Of a DNA stretch of 44,645 nt, positions 36,818-44,645 are shown one piece after another. A program made the translations under genes and the position numbers. Source of the stretch: Propionibacterium sp. (GTDB lineage: Bacteria > Actinomycetota > Actinomycetes > Propionibacteriales > Propionibacteriaceae); assembly GCA_012838755.1 (NCBI GenBank), contig DUOQ01000220.1, positions 1-44,645 of the forward strand, written 5' to 3'. Numbering within the stretch: position 1 is the stretch's first letter; every line of letters begins with the position of its first letter. The notes under the pieces were generated by a model. That model was not told the DNA's origin, searched no databases, and saw only the letters and a program-made list of their open reading frames with translations.

Positions 36818-36877
36818 ACGCTAACAGGCCCGGCACGCCCAGAAGCAGCTGTGCACAGGGTTTGGGGAGTGCTCCCC
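36818..36877 (-). promoter_or_regulatory. WXG100 gene promoter with 14-bp palindrome
   Basis: On the minus strand, CCCTGTG (36860-36854), 25 nt, then CCTGTTAG (36828-36821) as part of an extended -10 TGTTAGCGT. GGGGAG-CA-CTCCCC (36877-36864) lies just upstream. The leader is about 70 nt. Confidence 0.55.
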
Positions 36878-36884
36878 ATCGCCC

Positions 36885-37973
36885 CTAGCCCGCGACCTCC
36901 GGCGGTTTGGCGGCCCCGGGACGTCCCGCGCGGGCCACCACGGACGCCGGCGCACCGGCCAGGCCGAGCTCGGCCGGCGTGAGTCGTGCGAAGACGATCT
37001 CGTCGTAGTCGCCGGACTCCCAGGCCAGGCCCAGGGCGCCGTCGGCCAGCGGCACGCACACCGAGTAGGCGCAGGCACCCGCGTCGACGAGCACCGGGTC
37101 GGCCCACGTGGCGCCGAGGTCGCGCGAGGTGCGCACCACGAGCCGCCGGCGCTCGGTCGGGTGGTCGTTGAGCGAGCACGCGACGACGGGGCCGTCGGCG
37201 TCCAGCAGGGCCAGGCCGCCGTTGCAGGCGGGGTCCACCAGCGCGGGGTCGGGCACCGGCGGGGTGAAGGAGACCCCACCGTCGGTCGACCGTGCCGACC
37301 GGCGTCGCGGCGTCGAGCGGGCGTGCAGCAGCACCGTGCCGTCGGGCAGGGCGAGGACCTTGTTCTCGTCGCAGTCGGGCCCGACGCGCCCACCGAGGGT
37401 CCACGTGTCGCCGCCGTCGTCGGAGAACCCGGTCGCCGCGTAGTGCTCACCGGCCGGCGTGCGCAGGACGAAGGGCTGCAGCAGGCGGCCCGTCGCGGTC
37501 ACCGAGCCGTTCCCTGACGCCGCGAACATCCCGGTGACGTCGTGGGGCTTCAGGGCGGTCATGTCGCGGTGGGTCCAGGTCTCGCCGTCGTCGTCGGAGG
37601 ACGACAGCCACAGCTCGAGGCCCTCCCCGTCGGGGCCGGCGTCGGCCGAGAAGAACGAGCGTCCGGTCGAGCCGACGTACCAGCAGAAGACCCGGCCCGT
37701 GGGGGAGACGACGAACGAGGCGTCCCCGAAGCCGTGGCCGGGGGAGTGCCGGCGCAGCGCGCGCGGCTCCCCCCAGGTCACGCCGTGGTCGTCGGAGTGC
37801 CGCAGCGCGATGTCGAAGTCGCCGGGCAGGTCGCGCCAGTCGAGGCGGACGTCCCACGCGGCCAGCACGCGGCCGGACGCCGTGACGGCCAGGGCGGGGA
37901 TGCGGTGGCAGGGCGCGTCGAAGGCGGCCCCGGGGAAGGGGTCGCCCGACCGCGCGAGGACGGTGGCGTCCAC
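36885..37973 (-). CDS. nanH: Intracellular exo-alpha-sialidase
   Basis: The 362-residue protein is a six-bladed sialidase with five Asp-box-like motifs (SDDHGVTW, SSDDDGETW, SDDGGDTW, STDGGVSF, SRDLGATW). The catalytic set is visible: HRIP (Arg24), WDVR (Asp41), CDEN (Glu203), HARS (Arg219), the ERRR basic cluster, and CAYS with the Tyr303 nucleophile. It removes terminal sialic acid from glycans. There is no signal peptide or anchor, so it is predicted to act in the cytosol on imported sialylated sugars. It starts with GTG 3 bp after the nanE stop and is the last gene of the sialic-acid operon. Confidence 0.9.
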   Translation of the reverse strand: MDATVLARSGDPFPGAAFDAPCHRIPALAVTASGRVLAAWDVRLDWRDLPGDFDIALRHSDDHGVTWGEPRALRRHSPGHGFGDASFVVSPTGRVFCWYVGSTGRSFFSADAGPDGEGLELWLSSSDDDGETWTHRDMTALKPHDVTGMFAASGNGSVTATGRLLQPFVLRTPAGEHYAATGFSDDGGDTWTLGGRVGPDCDENKVLALPDGTVLLHARSTPRRRSARSTDGGVSFTPPVPDPALVDPACNGGLALLDADGPVVACSLNDHPTERRRLVVRTSRDLGATWADPVLVDAGACAYSVCVPLADGALGLAWESGDYDEIVFARLTPAELGLAGAPASVVARAGRPGAAKPPEVAG

Positions 37974-37976
37974 GGC

Positions 37977-38666
37977 TCAGGCCCCCGTGACGGCCTCGAC
38001 GAACCAGCGGGTGATCGAGGTGGGGTGGGTGATCGCGGTGCCGACGACGACGGCCCATGCGCCGCGGCGCATGGCCTCGGCGGCCTGGGCGGTGGTGTGG
38101 ACGCGGCCCTCGACCAGCACCGGGGTGCCGGACTCGCGGGCCAGCTCGACGATGCCGTCGACGACCTCCCAGTCGGGGCCGTCGGTCTTCTCGCGCTCGC
38201 CGGTGTAGCCGGCCAGCGTGGTGCCCAGGATGTCGACGCCGGCGTCGAGGGCCGCCACGGCGTCCCCGACCGAGCCGCAGTCGGCCATCACGAGCACGTC
38301 GGGGTGCGCCTCGCGCAGCCCGACGACCGTCTCGGCCAGCGTCAGCCCGTCGGGGCGGGGGCGGCGGGTGCCGTCGAGCGCCACGATGTCGGCGCCGGTC
38401 CCGGCCACCTCGATGCAGTCGGCCAGGGTGGGCGTGATGTAGACGCCGGTGTCGCCGATCTTGACCAGGCCGATGATGGGCTCGTCGACCACGGCGCGCA
38501 TGGCGCGCAGGTCGTCCAGGCCCTTGCCGCGGATCGCGACCGCGCCGCCGGCGATGGCCGCCCGGGCGACCTGGGCCATGGTGTTCGGGTCCAGCATGGG
38601 CTCACCGGGGTAGGCCTGGCACGACACGACCAGGCCGCCACGCATCGTCTCGAGGACGGGGTTCAT
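37977..38666 (-). CDS. nanE: N-acetylmannosamine-6-phosphate 2-epimerase
   Basis: The 229-residue TIM-barrel protein has the NanE pattern: VSCQAYPGEPM near the N-terminus, AIRGKGLDDLRAMRA, PIIGLVKIGD with the catalytic-type Lys, VALDGTRRPRPDG and MADCGSVGDAVAAL. It converts ManNAc-6-phosphate to GlcNAc-6-phosphate in the cytosol, after the NanA and NanK steps. GAGGAG lies before the ATG. The gene is 16 bp downstream of nanK and 3 bp upstream of the sialidase. The downstream nagA/nagB functions must lie elsewhere. Confidence 0.93.
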   Translation of the reverse strand: MNPVLETMRGGLVVSCQAYPGEPMLDPNTMAQVARAAIAGGAVAIRGKGLDDLRAMRAVVDEPIIGLVKIGDTGVYITPTLADCIEVAGTGADIVALDGTRRPRPDGLTLAETVVGLREAHPDVLVMADCGSVGDAVAALDAGVDILGTTLAGYTGEREKTDGPDWEVVDGIVELARESGTPVLVEGRVHTTAQAAEAMRRGAWAVVVGTAITHPTSITRWFVEAVTGA

Positions 38667-38682
38667 GGGTTCTCCTCAGCTC

Positions 38683-39648
38683 TCAGTCGGTGGGGACGCC
38701 GGCCAGCCGGAAGGCGTCCCGGGCCGCGCCCAGCAGCGCGGCACTGTTGCGTTGTCTGGCCCGCACCACGGGCACGTCGGCGAGGGCGTCGGGCAGGCCG
38801 GCGCGCAGTTCCGCCTCCATCGCGGCCCACCACTGCGACTGGGGGACCGGCACGCCGCCGCCCAGCGCGACCCGCTCGGGGTCGAGGGTCAGCACCAGCC
38901 AGCTCAACACGCGGCCCACGCGGGCACCCAGGGCCCGGATGACCTGGTCGGCCAGCTCGTCGCCGTGCTTGGCGAGCCTCACCACATCCTGCCCACGCGC
39001 CGCCTCGTCGGTGCCGCCCAGCGCACGATAGGCGCGCAGGATGGCCGGGCCGGCCGCCTCGTCCTCGAACGTGTGCGGCCCGGGCGTGCCGTGGATGTCG
39101 AGCCCGTCGCCGGGCACGATCCGCAGCCGGCCGACCTCACCGGCCATGTGGTGGGCCCCCCGCTGCACCTGCCCGTCGACGCAGAACGCGCCCCCGATCC
39201 CGGTGCCGACGGCCAGCATCAGCATGGACGCCGCCCCGACCCCTGCGCCGCGCCACGACTCGCCGACGGCGTGGGCGTCCACGTCGTTCTGGACGTGGAT
39301 CGGCACCCCGGACGCCCACGGCAGCCGTTCGCGCAGGCCCGCGACCACGTCGGTGCCGAGCCAACCGCTGAAGGTCCCGGACGACGAGACGATCGTGCCG
39401 GTCGCGGTGTCCACCCCGCCGGCGGTGCCGACGCCGATGGCCGCCAGGGTCGCCGGGTCCAGGCCGGCGTACTGGGCGTCGATGGCCCCGGCGAGCGCAT
39501 CGAGCACCGCACTGCCACCCCGATGGGCGGGCGTGGGCAGCTTCGAGCGCTCGGTGACCATGGTGCCGGTCGTGTCGACGGTCGTGGCGGCGATCTTGGT
39601 GCCGCCCAGGTCCGCCGCGATGGCGAGGGTGGGCTGCGTGTTCGACAT
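38683..39648 (-). CDS. nanK: ROK-family N-acetylmannosamine kinase, zinc motif absent
   Basis: The 321-residue ROK protein has the ATP-binding ADLGGTKIAA near the N-terminus and VGTGIGGAF in the core. Its place between nanA and nanE predicts phosphorylation of ManNAc. The usual ROK zinc motif (GH, then CxCGxxGCxE) is replaced by GEVGR and DIHGTPGPHTFEDEA: all three Cys residues and the zinc His are gone, while the Glu remains. The fold may be stabilised without zinc, or the substrate may differ. The start ATG overlaps the nanA stop as TGATG, indicating tight coupling. Confidence 0.88.
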   Translation of the reverse strand: MSNTQPTLAIAADLGGTKIAATTVDTTGTMVTERSKLPTPAHRGGSAVLDALAGAIDAQYAGLDPATLAAIGVGTAGGVDTATGTIVSSSGTFSGWLGTDVVAGLRERLPWASGVPIHVQNDVDAHAVGESWRGAGVGAASMLMLAVGTGIGGAFCVDGQVQRGAHHMAGEVGRLRIVPGDGLDIHGTPGPHTFEDEAAGPAILRAYRALGGTDEAARGQDVVRLAKHGDELADQVIRALGARVGRVLSWLVLTLDPERVALGGGVPVPQSQWWAAMEAELRAGLPDALADVPVVRARQRNSAALLGAARDAFRLAGVPTD

Positions 39649-40562
39649 CAGAGCAGGCCGACCTCGCGCACGATGGCCTCGACACCGGCGACCTCCTCGC
39701 CCGACAGGGCCTCGATCGGGGCCGGCATGGTGCCGGACGCGATCACGCCGAGGGCGGCGCAGGCGGCCTTGAAGGCGCCGATGCCACCGGCGTCGCCGGA
39801 GCGTCCCTGCGGGACGAAGGCGATCTCGAAGAGGCGGTTGATGCGGTCCTGCTCGTCGCGGGCGGCCTCCCAGTCGCCGCGCTGCGCGGCGTCGTGGAGC
39901 CGGACATAACCGGCCGGGTCGACGTTCGCCAGGCCGGGCACGCAGCCCTCGGCGCCCACCAGCAGCATGCCGTCGCACATGACCTCGTGGCCGGTGGAGA
40001 TCGACAGGGGCGACCCGGCGGCGCGGTTGGCGTCCACGAGGCGGCGGAAGGCGACGTCGTCGCCGGAGGAGTCCTTGACGCCGGCGATGACGCCCTCGCG
40101 GCCGAGCTGCACCAGCATGTCGCGGCCGAGCTTGGCCGGCCCACGCACGGGCACGTCGTAGGCGATGAGCGGGATGTCGACGCCGGCCGCGATGATGCGG
40201 AAGTGGTCGGCGATCTCGGCGGCGTTGTTCAGCGCGTAGAGCGGGGCGGTGACGACGATCGCGGCGGCCCCCTGGGCCTGCGCGCGACGCGCGTGGGCCA
40301 GGATGCGGCGGGCGGTGAGGTCGGCCGTCCCGACGACGACCGGCACCCGGTCGTCGGCCTTTGCGATGACCCGCTGGACGACGGTGTCGCGCTCCTCGTC
40401 GGTCAGGTAGGCGACCTGGCCGGAGCTGCCGAGCACGAACAAGCCGTGGACGCCGCCGGAGACGAGGTGCTCGACGAGGGTGTCGAGGCTCTCCAGGTCG
40501 AGCGACCCGTCGGCGTGGAACGGGGTCAGGACGGGCGGGATGATGCCGCTCAGGATGGACAT
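39648..40562 (-). CDS. nanA: N-acetylneuraminate lyase / DapA-family aldolase
   Basis: The 304-residue protein belongs to the DHDPS/NAL TIM-barrel aldolases, with the Schiff-base lysine in GVKDSSGD (Lys163), the reactive Tyr in LIAYDVP (Tyr135) and a GSSGQ loop (45-49, the family often having G(S/T)xGE). In this operon it should cleave N-acetylneuraminate to pyruvate and ManNAc. The ATG at 40562 is preceded by GAGGA at a proper distance; a GTG at 40574 would overlap the satD stop. It lies 8 bp after satD and overlaps nanK by 1 bp. Confidence 0.88.
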   Translation of the reverse strand: MSILSGIIPPVLTPFHADGSLDLESLDTLVEHLVSGGVHGLFVLGSSGQVAYLTDEERDTVVQRVIAKADDRVPVVVGTADLTARRILAHARRAQAQGAAAIVVTAPLYALNNAAEIADHFRIIAAGVDIPLIAYDVPVRGPAKLGRDMLVQLGREGVIAGVKDSSGDDVAFRRLVDANRAAGSPLSISTGHEVMCDGMLLVGAEGCVPGLANVDPAGYVRLHDAAQRGDWEAARDEQDRINRLFEIAFVPQGRSGDAGGIGAFKAACAALGVIASGTMPAPIEALSGEEVAGVEAIVREVGLL

Positions 40563-40570
40563 GTCATTCC

Positions 40571-41482
40571 TCACAGAAGGGATGGGACGGCACTCAGCAG
40601 GGTGCGCGTGTAGGAGTGGGACGGGTTGGCGAAGAGCTCGTCGGCGGGCCCGGTCTCGACGATCTGCCCGGCGAACATGACGGCCATGCGGTCGGACACG
40701 TGGCGCACCGTGGAGATGTCGTGGCTGATGAAGACCATGCCCAGGTTGAGTTCGTCCTTGAGGTCGGTGAGCAGGTTGAGCACCTGGGCGCGCACCGACA
40801 CGTCGAGGGCGGAGGTCGGCTCGTCGGCGACGATGATGTCGGGCTCGAGGGCGAGGGCACGCGCGATCGCGACGCGCTGGCGCTGGCCGCCGGAGATCTG
40901 CCGGGGCAGGACGTCGAGGGCCGACAGCGGCAGGCCGACCAGCCCGAGCAGGCGCTCGACGCGATCCTCGCGCTCGTCCTCGGTGCCGATGCCGTGCACC
41001 TTGAGCGGGTCGATGAGCTGCTCGCGGACGATCATGCGGGGGTTGAGCGCCGTGGCGGGGTCCTGGAAGACGACCGAGACGGCACGACCCAGCTCGCGCC
41101 GGGAGTTCGCGTCGTAGCCGAGCGGACGGCCGCGGAACAGCACGTCGCCGCGGGTCGGCTGCTGCAGGCCGACGAGGACGCGGGCCAGCGTCGACTTGCC
41201 GCAGCCGGACTCGCCGACGATGCCGACGGTCTCGCCCCGCGACACCTGGAAGTCGACGTCGTTGACGGCGTGCACGGTGCCGGGCTTGAACAGCCCACCG
41301 GTCCGCGTCTTGTGGATGACGTGGACGCCGCGCAGCTCGAGGGTGGGCGCCCCGGCGACCGGGGTGGTGGCGCGGGCGTCGGCCCCGGACTCGACCGCGG
41401 GGACGGGAGCGAGGTCCGCGTCGGGGTCATGGACGCCCTCGGCGGGCATCCCGGTGCCCGACAGGTGGGCTGACTCGGTCAT
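40571..41482 (-). CDS. satD: Sialic-acid ABC transporter ATPase (SatD/OppF type)
   Basis: The 303-residue ATPase has a disordered N-terminus of about 45 residues, Walker [10 protein letters not shown] (90-98), the signature [15 protein letters not shown], and Walker [13 protein letters not shown] with the C-terminal peptide-transporter extension ([13 protein letters not shown]). It powers the SatB/SatC permease in the dipeptide/oligosaccharide ABC class. Its ATG overlaps the satC stop as ATGA. The gene order (permease, permease-ATPase fusion, ATPase, nan genes) is that of SatABCD-type sialic-acid importers. Confidence 0.9.
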   Translation of the reverse strand: MTESAHLSGTGMPAEGVHDPDADLAPVPAVESGADARATTPVAGAPTLELRGVHVIHKTRTGGLFKPGTVHAVNDVDFQVSRGETVGIVGESGCGKSTLARVLVGLQQPTRGDVLFRGRPLGYDANSRRELGRAVSVVFQDPATALNPRMIVREQLIDPLKVHGIGTEDEREDRVERLLGLVGLPLSALDVLPRQISGGQRQRVAIARALALEPDIIVADEPTSALDVSVRAQVLNLLTDLKDELNLGMVFISHDISTVRHVSDRMAVMFAGQIVETGPADELFANPSHSYTRTLLSAVPSLL

Positions 41483-43557
41483 CGGGTGACCTCCTGGTCG
41501 TAGGCGGAGTCGGGGTGCGCGGCGTACGCGTGCTGCGTGCCGGGCACGCTGACCATCTCGGGCCGGACGTCGAGGCCGACCGTCGGGTGCGAGGAGCGCG
41601 GGGCGAACCGGTCGCCGGCGACGAACTCGCGGGGACTCGGGACGACGCCGGGCACCTGGTGCAGGCGTCCCGAGCCGGACTCGATGGAGAGCACGGCGCC
41701 GAGCAGGCCGCGGGTGTACTCGTGGCGGGGGTCGGTGAGCAGCTCCAGCGTGGGGCCGGTCTCGACGACCTGGCCGGCGTACATGACGGTGATGCGGTGC
41801 GCGACCGACGCCACCAGGGCGAGGTCGTGGCTGACGAACACCATCGCGAAGCCGAGCCTGGTGCGCAGCTCGTTGAGCAGGTCGACGACCTGCTTCTGCA
41901 CGGTCACGTCGAGGGCCGTGGTCGGCTCGTCGGCGATGACCAGCTTCGGGTTGCGGGTCAGGGCCATGGCGATGAGGACGCGCTGGCGCTGGCCGCCCGA
42001 CAGCTCGTGCGGGTAGCTCTTGAGCGTGCGGTCGGGGTCGAGGCCCACCAGCTCGAGCAGCTCCTGCGCCGAACGCTGGCCGCCGCGGCTGGTCAGCTGC
42101 TTGAACTGCGCGCTGATCAGCATCGACGGGTTGAGCGAGCTCAGGGCGTCCTGGTAGATCATCGCGATCTCGTGGCCGCGCAGGGCGTTGTGCTCCTTGG
42201 GGCTGAGCTTGAGCAGGTCGACCCCGTTGAACAGGATCTCGCCGCTCAGCACGGCCGTGTCGGGCAGCAGGCCCATGATGGCCATCGAGGTGATCGACTT
42301 GCCACAGCCGGACTCGCCGACCAGGCCCATCGTCTCGCCGGGGCGGACGGAGAACGACACGTTGTCGACGATCTCGACGTCGCCGTGGGCGTTGGGGAAC
42401 GAGATCGACAGGTCCTTGACCTCGAGCAGGGGTGCGGCCGCGGCGTCCGCGTCACTCAGGACGAGGCGGTCGTTGCGGGCCAGCTCGGCGGCCTTCAGCG
42501 AGGAGAGGCGCTGCTGGAGCGAGTCGGCCTGGGCGACGTGCGAGGCGGCGATGCCGGCGGCGGTGCCCGCACCGGACATGGACTCCTCGTCGGCCTGGAC
42601 GTTGACGCGCTTCTTGATCTTCGGCGAGGCCAGCGAGTCGGTCAGGCCCTCGGACAGCACGTTCAGGCTGAGGGTGGTGACCAGGATGAGCAGGCCGGGG
42701 AAGAAGGTCGTCCACCAGTGGCCCGACAGCAGCAGGATCTTGCCCTCGCTCAGCATGTTGCCCCACGTGGGGGTGTTGACCGAGGTGATGCCGGCGCCGA
42801 TGAAGGACAGGGACGCCTCGAACACGATCGCGTCGGCGACGAGCACCGTGGCGAACACGAGGATGGGCGCGATGCAGTTGCGGGCGACGTGCTTGGCGAG
42901 GATCCACCAGGTGCGGGCGCCCATGACGCGGGAGGCCGCCACGTAGTCCTCACCGAACTGGCTGAGCACGTTGGCGCGCACCACGCGGGTGAGCTGGGGC
43001 ACGTACAGCAGCGCGATGGCGATGATGACCACGGGCAGGATCGGCAGGCGCGAACTGAGGGCCAGCACGAGGACGGCCGCGAGCGCGATGCCGGGGAAGC
43101 TCATGATGATGTCGAGCACCCGCATGAGGACCTCGGAGACCCACTTGCGCGACGTGGCCGCGATGGAGCCCAGCACGGCGGCGACCGCGAGGGCGAGCCC
43201 GGTGGCGGCGAGGCCGACGATGAGGGAGATGCGGGCGCCGTAGACGGCGCGGGAGAAGATGTCACGCCCACCGTCGTCGGTGCCGAACCAGAACATGGAG
43301 TTCGGCGGGACGGAGTTGTCGGGGATCACGGTCGTGCCGACCCCGGCGATCTCGACCTCCTGCATCACGACCATGTCGGCCGGGACGAGGCTGGTGGCGT
43401 CGGGGGAGTAGGGCGCGACGAGCGGGGCGAGGATCGCGACGAGGGTCATCAGGGAGAGGACCACGACGGCGACCTTGGAGCCGATGGGGAGGGACCGGAA
43501 GCCCTGGAACCGCAGGCCCGGCTGCTGCACCTTCTTGCGGGATTCGGACGACAGCAT
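41479..43557 (-). CDS. satC: Sialic-acid ABC transporter permease-ATPase fusion (SatC type)
   Basis: The 692-residue protein joins a DppC-type permease (about 1-330; helix [23 protein letters not shown]-loop [19 protein letters not shown]) to a DppD-type ATPase (about 385-690; Walker [18 protein letters not shown], Walker [13 protein letters not shown]). The Walker A ends GKSIT rather than GKST, still normal. Such fusions are the mark of SatABCD sialic-acid importers and their actinobacterial equivalents. The start ATG overlaps the satB stop as TGATG, and the stop overlaps the satD start as ATGA. This is a natural fusion, not a frameshift. Confidence 0.92.
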   Translation of the reverse strand: MLSSESRKKVQQPGLRFQGFRSLPIGSKVAVVVLSLMTLVAILAPLVAPYSPDATSLVPADMVVMQEVEIAGVGTTVIPDNSVPPNSMFWFGTDDGGRDIFSRAVYGARISLIVGLAATGLALAVAAVLGSIAATSRKWVSEVLMRVLDIIMSFPGIALAAVLVLALSSRLPILPVVIIAIALLYVPQLTRVVRANVLSQFGEDYVAASRVMGARTWWILAKHVARNCIAPILVFATVLVADAIVFEASLSFIGAGITSVNTPTWGNMLSEGKILLLSGHWWTTFFPGLLILVTTLSLNVLSEGLTDSLASPKIKKRVNVQADEESMSGAGTAAGIAASHVAQADSLQQRLSSLKAAELARNDRLVLSDADAAAAPLLEVKDLSISFPNAHGDVEIVDNVSFSVRPGETMGLVGESGCGKSITSMAIMGLLPDTAVLSGEILFNGVDLLKLSPKEHNALRGHEIAMIYQDALSSLNPSMLISAQFKQLTSRGGQRSAQELLELVGLDPDRTLKSYPHELSGGQRQRVLIAMALTRNPKLVIADEPTTALDVTVQKQVVDLLNELRTRLGFAMVFVSHDLALVASVAHRITVMYAGQVVETGPTLELLTDPRHEYTRGLLGAVLSIESGSGRLHQVPGVVPSPREFVAGDRFAPRSSHPTVGLDVRPEMVSVPGTQHAYAAHPDSAYDQEVTR

Positions 43558-44522
43558 CAGATGCTCCTGATCCGCGGGTTGACCAGGACGTAGAGCAGGT
43601 CGACCACGAGGTTGATGACGATGAACGCGATGGCGACGGTGATCGTCACGCCCTGGACGATGTTGACGTCGTTGCGGGTGATGCCCTGGAAGATGAGCTG
43701 GCCCATGCCCTTGATGTTGAAGATCATCTCGATGACCACCGCGCCACCCATCAGGTAGCCGACGCGCAGGCCGAGGACGGTGAGCGGGGTGATCAGGGCG
43801 TTGCGCAGGACGTTGCGGGCGATGACGACGTGCTTGGGGATGCCCGCGCCGATGGCGGTGCGGACGTAGTCCTTGTCGAGCTCCTCGACCATGGCCGTGC
43901 GGACGACGCGGATCAGGGAGCCGGCGACCGGGATGGCGAGCGAGATGGCCGGCAGCGCGATCTGGTTGATGTAGGCGCCCGGGTCCTGGCTGAAGGGGAT
44001 CCAGTTGTTGACCAGGGCCGGGAAGGTGCCGGTGCCGCCGGGCACGTTCGAGAAGGCCTGGATCAGCAGCAGCGCGAGCCAGAAGGACGGCGTGGCGAGC
44101 CCGGCGATCGACAGCACGCGGATGAACTGGTCGGGCCACTGGTCGCGGTAGAGCGCGGCGACGACGCCGAGCACGAGCGCGAACACCACGGCGATGACCA
44201 GGCCGATGAAGGTCAGCTGCAGCGTGATCGGGAAGCTCTCGGCGACCATCTGCGTGATCGGGACGCCCGTGAAGGACTGGCCGAGGTCGCCCTGGGCGAG
44301 CGCGGCCAGGTAGCGGCCGAGGCGGACCAGGACGGGGTCGTCCAGGCCGTTGGCCCGGCGGTAGGCCTCGAGGGCCTCGAGCGAGGCGGACTCGCCCAGC
44401 GCGAGGCGGGCCGGGTCGGCCGTGGACAGCGACATCACGAAGAAGACAAGCAACGTCACGCCCAGGACCATGACCGGCATCGCCAACAGGCGGCGTCCGA
44501 GCAGGCGGAACAGATTGGACAC
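43557..44522 (-). CDS. satB: Sialic-acid ABC transporter permease (SatB/DppB type)
   Basis: The 321-residue permease has six hydrophobic helices in the DppB layout: N-terminal RRLLAMPVMVLGVTLLVFFV, the large extracytoplasmic loop with DPARLALGES, then IGLVIAVVFALVLGVV, and the EAA-loop DKDYVRTAIGAGIPKHVVIA. It forms the pore with SatC. The GTG at 44522 follows AGGAG by about 9 nt. The binding-protein gene is expected upstream, past the right end of the window, behind two hairpins (44555-44593 and 44627-44645). Confidence 0.92.
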   Translation of the reverse strand: MSNLFRLLGRRLLAMPVMVLGVTLLVFFVMSLSTADPARLALGESASLEALEAYRRANGLDDPVLVRLGRYLAALAQGDLGQSFTGVPITQMVAESFPITLQLTFIGLVIAVVFALVLGVVAALYRDQWPDQFIRVLSIAGLATPSFWLALLLIQAFSNVPGGTGTFPALVNNWIPFSQDPGAYINQIALPAISLAIPVAGSLIRVVRTAMVEELDKDYVRTAIGAGIPKHVVIARNVLRNALITPLTVLGLRVGYLMGGAVVIEMIFNIKGMGQLIFQGITRNDVNIVQGVTITVAIAFIVINLVVDLLYVLVNPRIRSI

Positions 44523-44626
44523 GGTGGATCGCTCCTAGTGGAGGGGGGACTCATCGGGGACGACGGTGGCGGGGGCGGGACGCCATCGTCCCGGATGAAT
44601 CACGCCTGGGGGAGTGTGGTGGGGGG

Positions 44627-44645
44627 GTGTCGCCCGTGGCGACAC
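44627..44645 (-). terminator. Hairpin between the presumed binding-protein gene and satB
   Basis: GTGTCGCC-cgt-GGCGACAC is a perfect 8-bp stem at the very end of the window. A second, imperfect hairpin is at 44555-44593. Together they may partially terminate transcription, so the binding protein is made in excess over the permease. Confidence 0.5.

Noticed and set aside
41479-44139. Single 886-codon frame covering satB's 3' half and satC
   Set aside because: The N-terminal part is a shadow of satB; the real satC starts at 43557 with a TGATG overlap.

Overview
The window is a GC-rich (roughly 70 percent G+C by eye) stretch of an actinobacterial chromosome. The pcnA / DUF6049 / murJ-pseudokinase / trxB order, the WXG100 protein, leaderless starts and SARP-type domains all point to Actinomycetes, and a Propionibacteriaceae-like organism is my best guess. 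No replication origin, tRNA, rRNA, CRISPR array or intact transposase was seen.

Layout. 1-2420: 3' part of a LysM and BTAD-domain protein. 2436-3606: small operon of a GDPD-like protein with a degenerate active site and two tiny membrane proteins. 3771-5465: class I fumarase, followed by a convergent GNAT acetyltransferase, an alpha/beta hydrolase and a two-gene membrane pair (to 8662). 8877-9320: small membrane protein. 9324-13876: thioredoxin (trxA) and thioredoxin reductase (trxB), which are neighbours in many actinobacteria, are here separated by a 3.2-kb island. The island holds a MerR-HEAT fusion, a DUF559/AbiEi-like nuclease gene and a second HEAT protein homologous to the HEAT part of the fusion. 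13965-21083: the conserved murJ-DUF6049 operon and divergent pcnA. 21085-30060: housekeeping and metabolic genes (EamA transporter, DinB, glycogen phosphorylase, family-5 uracil-DNA glycosylase, zinc alcohol dehydrogenase, S9 peptidase). 29656-36746: a polymorphic-toxin locus with a WXG100 protein, an MscS channel, a 1773-residue RHS protein with an ESX-like N-terminus, and a candidate immunity gene. 36885-44522: a sialic-acid operon on the minus strand: SatB permease, SatC permease-ATPase fusion, SatD ATPase, nanA, nanK, nanE and an intracellular sialidase. The binding-protein gene is presumably just past the right edge.

The most unusual signal is a family of 117-bp elements with about 20-bp imperfect terminal inverted repeats. 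Three copies (10763-10879, 11938-12054, 25530-25646) have exactly the same length and a conserved core at the same internal offset. Each begins or ends inside the stop codon of the adjacent gene. Two copies bracket the DUF559 nuclease gene as direct repeats, which suggests a mobile or recombinogenic unit.

Two regulatory patterns also stand out. First, at least nine genes have a TANNNT hexamer 6-7 nt before the start codon (leaderless transcripts), including a 22-bp gap where two divergent -10 elements overlap. Second, a 14-bp palindrome GGGGAG-NN-CTCCCC lies upstream of three genes. For the RHS and WXG100 genes it accompanies an identically spaced promoter architecture.
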